This document shows positions 1 through 7,276 of a stretch of DNA of 15,780 nt, in pieces. Each line of letters begins with the position of its first letter. The stretch's first letter is position 1. This stretch comes from Erysipelotrichaceae bacterium. GTDB taxonomy: Bacteria > Bacillota_I > Bacilli_A > RFN20 > CAG-826. The notes under the pieces were generated by a model that saw nothing but the letters and a program-made list of their open reading frames with translations, did no database searches and was not told where the DNA came from. The stretch covers positions 1 through 15,780 of the forward strand of contig JAISVG010000076.1 in assembly GCA_031271635.1 (NCBI GenBank), in the 5' to 3' direction. Made by a program: the position numbers and the translations under genes.

Positions 1-1
1 A

Positions 2-466
2 TCGGCAGTTAATGAAGCCCTTCATTTAGCAAGAGAAGTAAAGACGCTTTATTTCATCCACCGGAGTAAAGAAACTCTTAGAATTAATGAAACTTATCAA
101 AAACTGGCGGCCTTACCAAATGTTATTTTCTATCTTCCTTATGAAATTACCAAGATTAACGGACAAGATCAGCTAGCATCTCTTGAAATCTTGAATAAGG
201 AAACAGGCAAAGTTGAGACTTTGGTTTGTAATGCCTTGTTTGAATTTATTGGAGCGACGCCAAATAACGAGATGCTTAATCAACTTGAAGTTAAAAAAGA
301 TCCTGCGGGATACTTAATGGTTGATGAAAACTTAATGAGTAGCGTTAAGAATCTTTATGTCATCGGTGATTTAAAGTCTTATCCAGTACGTCAAATTGCC
401 CTTGCGGTAGGCGATGGTATTAAAGTAGCGACCGTCATTAATGAGGCTTTGGCCCGTGAAAGATAA
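2..466 (+). CDS. trxB: Thioredoxin reductase, C-terminal part (5' end outside window)
   Basis: This is a flavoprotein that passes electrons from NAD(P)H through FAD to thioredoxin in the cytoplasm. The first complete codon is at base 2; about 154 C-terminal residues are present, so roughly the first half, including the CxxC redox site, is off the window. Visible landmarks are SAVNEAL following the lost GxGxxA/G pyridine-nucleotide loop, FIHRSKETLR (the NADP-phosphate motif region), FEFIGATPNNEML, and the FAD-binding YVIGDLKSYPVRQIALAVG, which matches the family pattern AAGD...RQ...A.G.G. The second Arg of the usual HRRxxxR motif is Ser here. The gene ends with TAA at 464-466 and overlaps the likely whiA start by 11 bases, so the two are probably cotranscribed. 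Other FAD/NAD-dependent disulfide reductases of the TrxB-like group remain possible. Confidence 0.88.
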   Translation, partial: SAVNEALHLAREVKTLYFIHRSKETLRINETYQKLAALPNVIFYLPYEITKINGQDQLASLEILNKETGKVETLVCNALFEFIGATPNNEMLNQLEVKKDPAGYLMVDENLMSSVKNLYVIGDLKSYPVRQIALAVGDGIKVATVINEALARER

Positions 467-1421
467 AACCTTTACCCAATTAATCAAAGAAGAGTTGATG
501 CATAACTCCTATGATTTGGAGCATCAGCAGGCGATTTTGGCCGGTTTTTTGAAGTGTAATTCGTCCTTAGTTTTTAAAGCATCAAAACGTTTAGTCGAGA
601 TTGTCGTTTTTAATGACACTGTAGCGACATATATCCTCAGTCTTTTAGAAGCGTTATCATTTCCGGTTTTTGAAATTAGCGAGGTTACATATTCTCGTTC
701 TTTTGTGACTTCTTCAAGACTAATTTATGTTGACGATGAAGCGACGAAGATTATTGAAAAACTATCAATTGATATTTTTGATGAAATCTTTCTTACCTAT
801 CGTGAAGTTCCCAACATGACCGGCGGCCTCTTAGCCGGTTTTTTTCTCGCTGGCGGCTCATGTAGCGACCCAACGAAAACTTCTTACCACTTGGAGTTAT
901 CTTTTAAGAATAAGGAACTCGCGAGTGACTGTAAAAAGTATATTAACAAGTATTATCCTTCTTTAATGAATTTTAAATATGTGGCCCGACGTTCAAGCCA
1001 CCTTCTCTATCTTAAGAAAGAGCCCGAAATTGTGAATTTTATTGTGGCAATCGGCGCTCAAGACTGTGGTTTAGAGTATGAAAGAATTCGGATTGAAAAG
1101 GAAGATAATAATTTCTACAATCGACAGGCGATTTGTGATCGCACTAACCTTGAACGATCACTGAAAAACGCTGCAACACAGCTCGAGGCGATTAATTACC
1201 TTCAGCGCCTTGGCTCAATTGAACGTTTTTCAAACAAGACGATGGTTTTCGTGATGAAGTTACGACTAGAACATCCCGAGAGTAATCTTCGGGAACTATC
1301 AGAAGCGGCAGTTTCCTTAGGAAAGCACATTTCCAAGACGACAATTTCACGAATGTTAGCTTTAGTCCATAAGGAGTATCTGCGCTTGAGGGAGAAACAT
1401 GGAAAACAGATTATCGTATGA
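456..1421 (+). CDS. whiA: DNA-binding regulator WhiA
   Basis: WhiA is a conserved Gram-positive DNA-binding protein linked to sporulation in actinomycetes and to division and chromosome segregation in Firmicutes. The 321-residue product has the family architecture: a degenerate LAGLIDADG-type N-terminal region (ILAGFLKCNSS at 27-37, GGLLAGFFLAGGSC at 123-136), the linker signature YNRQAICDRTNLERS near 221-235, and a C-terminal helix-turn-helix with NLRELSEAAVSLGK and ISKTTISRML around 277-301. I chose GTG 456 because it gives the usual KxxTFTQxIKEEL start and has GAGG about 10 bases upstream; an in-frame ATG at 441 would add only MRLWP. The gene sits directly after trxB without the rapZ and yvcK genes that often accompany it. 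It ends in TGA, the only TGA stop in the window; if UGA were Trp it would run 13 residues further to TAA at 1458-1460. Confidence 0.9.
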   Translation: MKDKTFTQLIKEELMHNSYDLEHQQAILAGFLKCNSSLVFKASKRLVEIVVFNDTVATYILSLLEALSFPVFEISEVTYSRSFVTSSRLIYVDDEATKIIEKLSIDIFDEIFLTYREVPNMTGGLLAGFFLAGGSCSDPTKTSYHLELSFKNKELASDCKKYINKYYPSLMNFKYVARRSSHLLYLKKEPEIVNFIVAIGAQDCGLEYERIRIEKEDNNFYNRQAICDRTNLERSLKNAATQLEAINYLQRLGSIERFSNKTMVFVMKLRLEHPESNLRELSEAAVSLGKHISKTTISRMLALVHKEYLRLREKHGKQIIV

Positions 1422-1635
1422 GGCGAAGTTGTTACTAAAACAGATGGGACAGCATATTAAAGCTCTAAGAACTTTCTTAAAGATGACACAGCTTGATGTG
1501 GCTCTTGATGCTGGCATGGACTTAAAGAATTATGTCAAAATTGAACAGGGCGAAGCAAACCCGACTGTCATTACCTTAAGTCATATTGCGAGTGCCCTTA
1601 AAGTTTCCCTTAGTAATCTTTTAATGATTAACTAA
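1399..1635 (+). CDS. Small XRE-family helix-turn-helix regulator
   Basis: The 78-residue protein is almost entirely one Cro/CI-type HTH domain (about residues 17-76). The pattern is HIKALRTFLKMTQLDVALDAG, then the recognition region with NYVKIEQGEANPT, then TLSHIASALKVSLSNLL, which is the normal XRE helix order including the conserved IExGxxxPTxxTL. No effector domain, signal peptide or membrane segment is present. ATG 1399 lies inside the 3' end of whiA (23-base overlap) behind a GAGGGAG ribosome binding site at 1388-1394, so it is probably translated from the whiA message. The target is unknown. No divergent gene or operator pair is adjacent, so it is not obviously a phage repressor. Confidence 0.82.
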   Translation: MENRLSYEAKLLLKQMGQHIKALRTFLKMTQLDVALDAGMDLKNYVKIEQGEANPTVITLSHIASALKVSLSNLLMIN

Positions 1636-1707
1636 GAGTTTTGGTTTTTTATTTTTAAAGGCAAAAACGGTTGCAAAGTTTTTAATAATAAAGGAACTTT
1701 TCAACAT

Positions 1708-1736
1708 TTGTGTAAATCAAAATATTTTTATATATT
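1708..1736 (+). promoter_or_regulatory. Probable promoter of the gap-pgk-tpiA operon
   Basis: TTGTGT (1708-1713) and TATATT (1731-1736) are separated by 17 bases and predict a start near 1743 and a leader of about 37 nt carrying GAGGAGG at 1766-1772. A perfect TATAAT at 1742-1747 is an alternative -10, but no -35 lies at proper distance from it. The rest of the 144-base gap after the XRE gene is A+T rich, with no convincing terminator. Confidence 0.55.
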
Positions 1737-1746
1737 TAATATATAA

Positions 1747-1760
1747 TATAAACGTTCATA
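1747..1760. promoter_or_regulatory. Imperfect palindrome after the gap promoter, cre-like
   Basis: TATAAACGTTCATA is symmetric at 12 of 14 positions around AACGTT. It agrees at 11 of 14 positions with TGTAAACGTTTACA, a form of the CcpA cre operator. It would lie just downstream of the predicted start site. Operator function is inference; no regulator gene for it is seen. Confidence 0.25.
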
Positions 1761-1779
1761 ACCAAGAGGAGGAATAAAA

Positions 1780-2820
1780 ATGGTTAAAATTGCTATTAAC
1801 GGCTTTGGCCGCATCGGTCGATTAGCCTTCCGTAGAATCGCGGAATTAAAAGGAAAAGATAAAGAACTTGAGGTCGTGGCGATTAATGATTTAGTTGACG
1901 CGAAAACCTTAGCATATCTTTTAAAATATGACACAACTCATGGAGTTTTTGATCATGAAGTTAGTGCTGATGATAGTAATATCATTGTTGATGGAAGAAA
2001 GATCCCAGTAACAGCACAAAAGGACCCCACCTTATTAAAATGGAGTGATTTTGGAGCCGAAGTGGTTCTCGAATGTACTGGCCGCTTTAAAGGTAAAAAA
2101 GACGCGGTGGTTCATATTGAAAAAGGTGGCGCGAAAGCCGTCATCATCAGTGCCCCTGCTGATAACGAGACTCCAACCGTCGTTTATGGGGTCAATGATA
2201 ACATTTTGACTGCTAAAGATACTGTCGTTTCTGGTGCTTCTTGTACGACAAACTGTCTTGCCCCAGTCGTTAAAGTTTTAAATGATAAATTTGGCATTAA
2301 ATACGGTTTCATGACGACAGTTCACGCCTATACTAACGATCAAACAACCCTTGACTTACCAAAAGCTGGAAACAACCGTCGTGGACGGGCTGCAGCAGGT
2401 AACATTGTTCCTAGTTCAACTGGTGCGGCTAAGGCCATTGGCTTAGTGCTTCCAGAACTCGAAGGAAAATTAAACGGTGGTTCCCTCCGTGTTCCGGTGA
2501 TCGATGGCTCTATTGTTGATTTATCACTTATTTTAAAGAAGAAAGTTGATAAAAAGATGATTAATGATGCGATGAAAAATGCTTCGCAACGTGGGGCCTT
2601 AAAGGGTATTCTTTGATATACTGAAGACGAAATCGTTTCTAGTGACATCCTCGGTTCCACTTATGGAAGTATCTTTGATGCGACTCAAACTTTAGTGTTA
2701 ACAACCGCGGATAATAAACAAATGGTGAAAGTTTTTGCCTGGTATGATAATGAATATTCCTATACTTGCCAATACATCCGTCTTGCTTTAGAAGTAGGCC
2801 GTAAAGTTATTAAAAAATAG
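1780..2820 (+). CDS. gap: Glyceraldehyde-3-phosphate dehydrogenase, with in-frame TGA at codon 279
   Basis: This enzyme oxidises and phosphorylates glyceraldehyde 3-phosphate to 1,3-bisphosphoglycerate with NAD+ in cytoplasmic glycolysis. Residues 1-278 show the NAD-binding INGFGRIGR (6-14), the catalytic SGASCTTNC with Cys155, and TVHAYTNDQ with His182. A TGA follows at 2614-2616. The same frame then continues with YTEDEIVSSD and AWYDNEYSYT to TAG at 2818-2820. Read through, the product is 346 residues, a normal family length; stopped at TGA it loses 67 C-terminal residues, including the conserved WYDNE region. The start is fixed by GAGGAGG 7 bases before ATG. The gene leads the gap-pgk-tpiA operon. 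If UGA is Trp this is an intact gene; if not, it is a nonsense mutant or sequence error. Identity is certain; intactness is not. Confidence 0.9.
2614..2616 (+). other. In-frame TGA codon inside gap
   Basis: The codon lies between GIL and YTED. Family members usually carry a small residue, often Gly or Ala, at this site, and GGA to TGA is a single transversion. No frameshift is needed and both sides are well conserved. Candidate explanations are UGA read as Trp, a nonsense substitution, or a base-call error. Twenty Trp codons elsewhere in the window are all TGG. Confidence 0.9.
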
Positions 2821-2837
2821 TCTAATTAATTAGCAGC

Positions 2838-2870
2838 AGCGCCTCCCCTTCCGGTGGGCGCTTCTTAATT
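2838..2870 (+). terminator. Hairpin between gap and pgk (partial terminator or processing site)
   Basis: AGCGCC (2838-2843) pairs with GGCGCT (2857-2862), with further pairs possible inside. The tract after it, TCTTAATTT, is only moderately T rich. No promoter is visible in the 62 bases between gap and pgk, so transcription should read through. An attenuating terminator or mRNA-processing hairpin that sets the gap/pgk ratio fits best. Confidence 0.5.
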
Positions 2871-2882
2871 TATAGGAGAGTT

Positions 2883-4109
2883 ATGAAAACTTTAAAGGAT
2901 TTAAAAGATTTAAAAGGTAAAAGAATCTTGGTACGAGTTGATTTTAATGTGCCTCTTAAAAATGGCAAGATTGATGATGATAATCGGATTATTCAAGCAT
3001 TACCAACAATTAATTACTTAGTTGGTAGTGGTGCGCGAGTAATTCTTTTTTCTCATTTAGGGAAAATCGATTATAAGAAGGCTACCCCTGAGGAGCTAAA
3101 AGCCCAAAAGGCTAAAAATAACCTAAAAGTAGTGGCCGAAAGACTAAGCGAAATCATGAAACAACCTGTGGTCTTTTCTGAGGTCACAACCGGAAAAGAA
3201 TTAGATGATAAAGTGGCCGCGCTTCAAGATGCGGAAGTATTATTGGTGCAGAATACCCGTTATGAAAAGGGTGAAGAAAAAAATGATCCTGATTTAAGTG
3301 CTTCGTGGGCGAAGTTAGGAGATGTGTTTGTGATGGATGCTTTTGGCAGTGCCCACCGCGCGCATGCCTCAACGTATGGCATTCCTGAACTCCTTAAAAA
3401 GGACGGAAAACCAGTTGCGATTGGTTTTTTAGTAGAAAAAGAAGTTCATGCCTTGAGCCGTGTTGTTAATGTTAAGAATAGCGATCGCCCCTATCTTGCA
3501 ATTTTAGGCGGTCTTAAAGTTAGTGATAAGATTAAAGTCATTGATTTATTATTAGAAAAATGCGACAAAATCATTATTGGAGGAGCGATGGCCTATACCT
3601 TCCAGCGCGCCCGAGGTTTTACGACTGGTAATTCTCCAGTTGAAGAAAGCCAACTTGATTATGCAAGAGAGTGTTTAGCGAAGGCAAAGGACCGTATTGT
3701 CCTCCCTCTTGATGCGATGGCCAGTGATGCCTTCAGTCCCGAGGCCAGAACTGTCAATTTCCCGACAGTCAATGAAAACATTCCTGAAGGTTTTGAAGGT
3801 CTTGATATTGGACCAAAAACCATTAAACTATTCCAAGCGGAAATTGCTAAGGCCAAGATGGTTTTTTGGAATGGACCAATGGGAGTTTTCGAACAAAAAG
3901 AGTTTATCAAGGGTACTGCCGCGGTGTGTGAAGCAATTGCCAGCTTAAAAGGAGTTTTCTCCGTGATTGGCGGTGGTGATTCAGCTTCTGCAGCGAAGAA
4001 ACTTGGATATTTTGATAAGTTTTCACATGTATCTACTGGTGGTGGAGCTTCCTTAGAAATGATTGAGAATAACGGACATCTACCGGGAATTGATATCATT
4101 GGAGATTAA
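2883..4109 (+). CDS. pgk: Phosphoglycerate kinase
   Basis: This enzyme transfers the acyl phosphate of 1,3-bisphosphoglycerate to ADP, giving ATP and 3-phosphoglycerate in cytoplasmic glycolysis. The 408-residue product is full length. In order it shows the PGK signature RVDFNVPL (18-25), FSHLGK, NTRYEKGEEKND, the substrate-binding AFGSAHRAHAS, the hinge-region ILGGLKVSDKI, IGGAMAYTF, FWNGPMGVFE, and the nucleotide-binding VIGGGDSA and STGGGASLE near the C terminus. The segment after SHLGK (YKKATPEELKAQKAKNN) is the longer form common in Bacilli and Mollicutes. ATG 2883 follows AGGAGAG. The stop is 2 bases from the tpiA start, so the two are translationally linked. Confidence 0.98.
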   Translation: MKTLKDLKDLKGKRILVRVDFNVPLKNGKIDDDNRIIQALPTINYLVGSGARVILFSHLGKIDYKKATPEELKAQKAKNNLKVVAERLSEIMKQPVVFSEVTTGKELDDKVAALQDAEVLLVQNTRYEKGEEKNDPDLSASWAKLGDVFVMDAFGSAHRAHASTYGIPELLKKDGKPVAIGFLVEKEVHALSRVVNVKNSDRPYLAILGGLKVSDKIKVIDLLLEKCDKIIIGGAMAYTFQRARGFTTGNSPVEESQLDYARECLAKAKDRIVLPLDAMASDAFSPEARTVNFPTVNENIPEGFEGLDIGPKTIKLFQAEIAKAKMVFWNGPMGVFEQKEFIKGTAAVCEAIASLKGVFSVIGGGDSASAAKKLGYFDKFSHVSTGGGASLEMIENNGHLPGIDIIGD

Positions 4110-4111
4110 GA

Positions 4112-4867
4112 GTGCGTAAAAAGATTATTATTGGCAACTGGAAAATGCATAAAACTCAAGCAGCAGCGAAAGTTTTTGCAAAAGAGACGGTTGATCTTGT
4201 AGCGAGAGCCAAACAAGATGGGATTATTCTTGGTGTTGCCCCAAGCTATTTATCACTTGAAGTGGTGAAAAAACATAATAAACGACTCATCGTCGCCGCC
4301 CAAAATGTTCATCAAGAAGAAGCTGGAGCCTTTACAGGAGAAATCTCGCTTCCAATGCTGCAAGAAATTAAGATTGGTCATGTAATTCTAGGACATAGCG
4401 AAAGACGCCAGTACTTTAACGAGACTGATGCCGCACTGAATCTTAAAGTAAACCGCGTGTTAAACGCTGGTTTAGTGCCGATTTTTTGCGTTGGCGAGAC
4501 GCTAAGTGAATTTGAAGCAAAGCTTACTAAAACGGTAATTGCAAGACAAATTACCATCGGTCTAGCGGGAATTAACCCCGCTTTAGTCAAGAAATTAATT
4601 GTTGCCTATGAACCGGTATGGTCAATTGGTACTGGTAAAAATGCTAGTCCTGAAATTGCCCAAGATATCTGTGCCTTTATTCGTCATGAACTGATGAAAA
4701 TGTATGGTAAAAGTAAGGCTAATCAAATCCATCTCCTCTATGGTGGATCAGTGAAGCCAGAGAACATTAAAGCGTATTTATCGCTTCAAGATGTTGATGG
4801 CGCTTTAGTTGGGGGTGCTTCACTTGAAGTTGCTTCATTTACAAAATTAGTGATGAATCTAAAATAA
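4112..4867 (+). CDS. tpiA: Triosephosphate isomerase
   Basis: This enzyme interconverts dihydroxyacetone phosphate and glyceraldehyde 3-phosphate in the cytoplasm and feeds the gap step. The 251 residues carry all catalytic landmarks at canonical numbering: Asn9 and Lys11 in GNWKMHK, His95 in GHSERRQYF, Glu167 in AYEPVWSIGTG (start of the mobile loop 6), and the phosphate-binding LLYGGSV near the C terminus. The start is GTG at 4112, the only position giving the family N terminus; GGAG at 4101-4104 lies inside the last codons of pgk. It is the last gene of the operon and is followed by a strong terminator. Confidence 0.98.
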   Translation: MRKKIIIGNWKMHKTQAAAKVFAKETVDLVARAKQDGIILGVAPSYLSLEVVKKHNKRLIVAAQNVHQEEAGAFTGEISLPMLQEIKIGHVILGHSERRQYFNETDAALNLKVNRVLNAGLVPIFCVGETLSEFEAKLTKTVIARQITIGLAGINPALVKKLIVAYEPVWSIGTGKNASPEIAQDICAFIRHELMKMYGKSKANQIHLLYGGSVKPENIKAYLSLQDVDGALVGGASLEVASFTKLVMNLK

Positions 4868-4881
4868 GCTTTGTTTAAAAT

Positions 4882-4935
4882 AGCAACAAAAGGTGTGACC
4901 ATAAAAAATACTGGTGTCATCTTGTTGCTTTTTTT
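4882..4935 (+). terminator. Rho-independent terminator after tpiA
   Basis: AGCAACAA (4882-4889) pairs perfectly with TTGTTGCT (4922-4929), with partial pairing further in (GGTGTGACC against GGTGTCATC). The stem runs straight into a run of seven T at 4929-4935. This closes the glycolytic operon. Confidence 0.85.
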
Positions 4936-4996
4936 GTGTTATTATTTTATCAAGATTAGCGATAAATGATAATTTAACGCAATTAAAGGAGTTTAA

Positions 4997-6130
4997 ATGG
5001 AGTATCGTAAGTTTAAGAAACTTAATGTTCGACCTTCACTACTAGCTTTTGGTTGTATGCGCCTTCCGCTTAATCCAAACGGGAAGATTGATGAAGCTCA
5101 AGTAGCAGAGATGTTTGACCATGCGATTCAAGGCGGGGTTACTTATTTTGACACTGCATATCCGTATCACCAAGGCGAATCGGAAGTAGTGGTGGGAAAG
5201 TTACTTAAGAAATACCCTCGCGACAGTTTTACTATTACTACTAAATTACCGCTTTGGGAGATGAAGGGTCAAGATGATATTTTAAGAATTTTTGAAGAAC
5301 AACTCACCAAGCTCCAAGTTGATTATGTGGACTTTTATTTACTTCACGCGATTGATAAGGCTCGTTACCTCAAGTTTAAGGAATATGATATTTTTACGGT
5401 CATTGACTCCTTAAAACGTCAGGGCAAAATTCGTCATTTTGGGTTTTCGTTTCATGGTTCATATGAAGATTTTGAGGAAATTGTGCTTGATGGTCTTGAT
5501 CACTGGGATGTGGTGCAAATTCAGTTAAACTATATGGACATTAATCTTCAAGCAGGTCTTAAGGGCTATGATCTTTTAGTGAAGCATGAGATTCCTGTTC
5601 TCATTATGGAACCGATTAAAGGCGGCGCGCTTGCAAAGTTACCTGATGTTTTTGAACAAAAACTAAAGGAAATCCATCCTGATTGGAATACTCCTTCTTG
5701 GGCCTTAAGATTCTTAATGGCAAAACCAGGGATTGTAAGCATTCTTTCTGGGATGTCAAACTTAAAACAAATGGATGATAATATTAATACTTTTAATCTC
5801 AAAAACAGTTTTGATTCTCATGACGAAAAGACGTTACTCTGGTTAAAGCAAGCATTAGAGGCAAGAATTGGGGTTGGTTGTACCAACTGTCAATATTGTG
5901 TGCCTTGTCCTTTTGGAGTAAGAATTAACGAAATCTTCGCGGTTTATAATGAGATGTATATGTATGATAAGACGCAAGACTGGGATCTGATAAGAATTTT
6001 TGATCATTATAAAATCAAGAACTGCGTGAAATGTGGCGTCTGCATGAAAAAATGTCCCCAGAGTATTAAGATCCCAGCGGTGTTAGAAAAAGTAGTTAGT
6101 TTTTGTGAAGCACATAAAGCTACTACTTAG
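4997..6130 (+). CDS. Aldo/keto reductase with C-terminal double [4Fe-4S] ferredoxin-like domain
   Basis: This is a predicted cytoplasmic NAD(P)H-dependent oxidoreductase of the AKR superfamily; its substrate cannot be read from sequence. Residues 1 to about 280 form the TIM-barrel part with the catalytic tetrad Asp52 and Tyr57 (FDTAYPYHQGESE), Lys83 (ITTKLPLW) and His117 (YLLHAID). The tail holds two cysteine motifs, CTNCQYCVPCP (Cys295, 298, 301, 304) and CVKCGVCMKKCP (Cys343, 346, 349, 353), enough for two [4Fe-4S] clusters. The 377-residue length is normal for this clostridial-type subgroup. AAAGGAG at 4985-4991 fixes ATG 4997. It lies alone after the tpiA terminator; a GATAAT at 4968-4973 is a possible -10 without a good -35. 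An iron-sulfur tail suggests an anaerobe or microaerophile. Confidence 0.93.
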   Translation: MEYRKFKKLNVRPSLLAFGCMRLPLNPNGKIDEAQVAEMFDHAIQGGVTYFDTAYPYHQGESEVVVGKLLKKYPRDSFTITTKLPLWEMKGQDDILRIFEEQLTKLQVDYVDFYLLHAIDKARYLKFKEYDIFTVIDSLKRQGKIRHFGFSFHGSYEDFEEIVLDGLDHWDVVQIQLNYMDINLQAGLKGYDLLVKHEIPVLIMEPIKGGALAKLPDVFEQKLKEIHPDWNTPSWALRFLMAKPGIVSILSGMSNLKQMDDNINTFNLKNSFDSHDEKTLLWLKQALEARIGVGCTNCQYCVPCPFGVRINEIFAVYNEMYMYDKTQDWDLIRIFDHYKIKNCVKCGVCMKKCPQSIKIPAVLEKVVSFCEAHKATT

Positions 6131-6516
6131 TTGACTCTAGTCTAGATAGTGATACTTGTTTCGAGTTAAGTTTCAAGAATGAATATTGCATGGCGAGAGT
6201 TATTCACGCGAGATTAAACTTCTGAATTAGTACATGAGAGTTTAAAACTATGATGTTGATTGTTAAGACAGATTATAAACAAAATCATATAGCGGAAATA
6301 TGTCTAATAATTAAAGGTTATTACTCGTAAGTATTTTTCAAGCTTTTTGATGAGTAGTGTGTTAGAATCTAGTTAGAAAATGAATGCTGGTTGTAATTAT
6401 TTAAAGGCAGTTTTTTAATCAAACTGGATATGATTAGATGATGATTTAGAAACTGGACCCTATCATTCTTCGTTTGTTCAAGTCACAATTCCTGCATGTT
6501 AAATTAGGAGGTTATC
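6131..6516. other. A+T-rich stretch of about 386 bases without a recognised gene
   Basis: No frame on either strand gives a coding sequence of useful length, and I find no tRNA, IS end or tandem repeat. No strong terminator for the aldo/keto reductase gene is evident. TTGTAA (6391-6396) and TTTAAT (6414-6419), 17 bases apart, are a weak promoter candidate for the lipoprotein. AGGAGG at 6506-6511 is that gene's ribosome binding site. The stretch could be an untranslated leader or decayed sequence; I cannot tell which. Confidence 0.5.
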
Positions 6517-7113
6517 ATGAAATTCTTGAAAGTAAAACAATGTCTCTCATTCTTGGTTGTTCTTGGCTCTTTATTGGGCTGCAGCGAACCATCATATCCA
6601 TACCTTGATGGTAATTCTTTAGTTGTGAGTGGTGAAAGTTTTTGCACCGATATTATTCGTGATTCATACATTGATTTAGTCTTTGTCAACAAAGAGGAGT
6701 TATTTAAAAATAATGTTGGAACTAGATTGTATTATGGAATTAGTGATCATCACTATGATGATTTTCATCAAAAGAATTATCGTCTCAATATAGAGTTATA
6801 TTTCTCAAGTCATCAAGTTCCCTTTTATCCTAATATCGTGGCAACTACCGAATTAGTATGGGAATACTGGGTTAATGATTTTAGGGATCATAACGATCAA
6901 TTCTATGATGTCATTGACAAGCGGCGTTGCTATTATATCTACAAGTTGCATAATTATTTTGGTCTCATGGTCGGGGTTCCAGATCGGAGTAAGTTCAATT
7001 ACCTTTTGATATATGGTTATCTTTATCTTGGAGATGAACTCTATGAACCATTAAACTATGGCGATGAAAGTTGCTTTTATAAAGATGAAATGTGGCTCCA
7101 AGAAGTAATGTAA
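6517..7113 (+). CDS. Orphan lipoprotein of unknown function
   Basis: I do not recognise the family. The 198-residue product begins with a lipoprotein signal peptide: MKFLKVKQ, a hydrophobic core LSFLVVLGSL, then lipobox LLGC with the modified Cys22. It should be anchored to the outer face of the membrane. The mature part is rich in Tyr, Asp, Asn and His (for example SDHHYDDFHQKNY and DKRRCYYIYKLHNYFG) and has no further membrane segment or repeat that I can see. Two Trp-rich patches (VWEYWVNDF and MWLQ) and a few Cys are present. AGGAGG 5 bases before ATG supports the start. It is flanked by long non-coding DNA on both sides, so it is monocistronic. The call as a real gene rests on the signal peptide, ribosome binding site and length. 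Confidence 0.75.
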   Translation: MKFLKVKQCLSFLVVLGSLLGCSEPSYPYLDGNSLVVSGESFCTDIIRDSYIDLVFVNKEELFKNNVGTRLYYGISDHHYDDFHQKNYRLNIELYFSSHQVPFYPNIVATTELVWEYWVNDFRDHNDQFYDVIDKRRCYYIYKLHNYFGLMVGVPDRSKFNYLLIYGYLYLGDELYEPLNYGDESCFYKDEMWLQEVM

Positions 7114-7276
7114 AGCAAGACGCAAGAACCAAGAACCATATGAATATTTTAAAACCATTTTTCGCTACCAGAAGAAAAGGTACTTATCATAGTCTAATTC
7201 TTACTTGTTAATTAGCAAGAGATTCTAGTTCCTAGATATATAGAATATATATCAAGACAACACGTTTAGGCGTTCC

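Noticed and set aside
564..870. LAGLIDADG-like segments suggesting a homing endonuclease
   Set aside because: They belong to the degenerate N-terminal domain that all WhiA proteins have, and are followed by the WhiA linker and HTH.
2614..2616. Selenocysteine at the gap TGA
   Set aside because: The position is not catalytic (Cys155 is intact), no selenocysteine form at this site is known to me, and I see no convincing SECIS-type hairpin just downstream.
2340..2660. 106-codon - strand frame spanning the gap TGA
   Set aside because: It mirrors gap codons and has no start signal; the + strand frame explains the conservation.
3659..4099. 146-codon open frame on the - strand opposite pgk
   Set aside because: It is a shadow of the pgk coding frame with no ribosome binding site or recognisable protein character.
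6467..6500. GTTCAAGTC resembling a tRNA T-loop
   Set aside because: No acceptor, D or anticodon arms can be built around it, and no CCA end is present.
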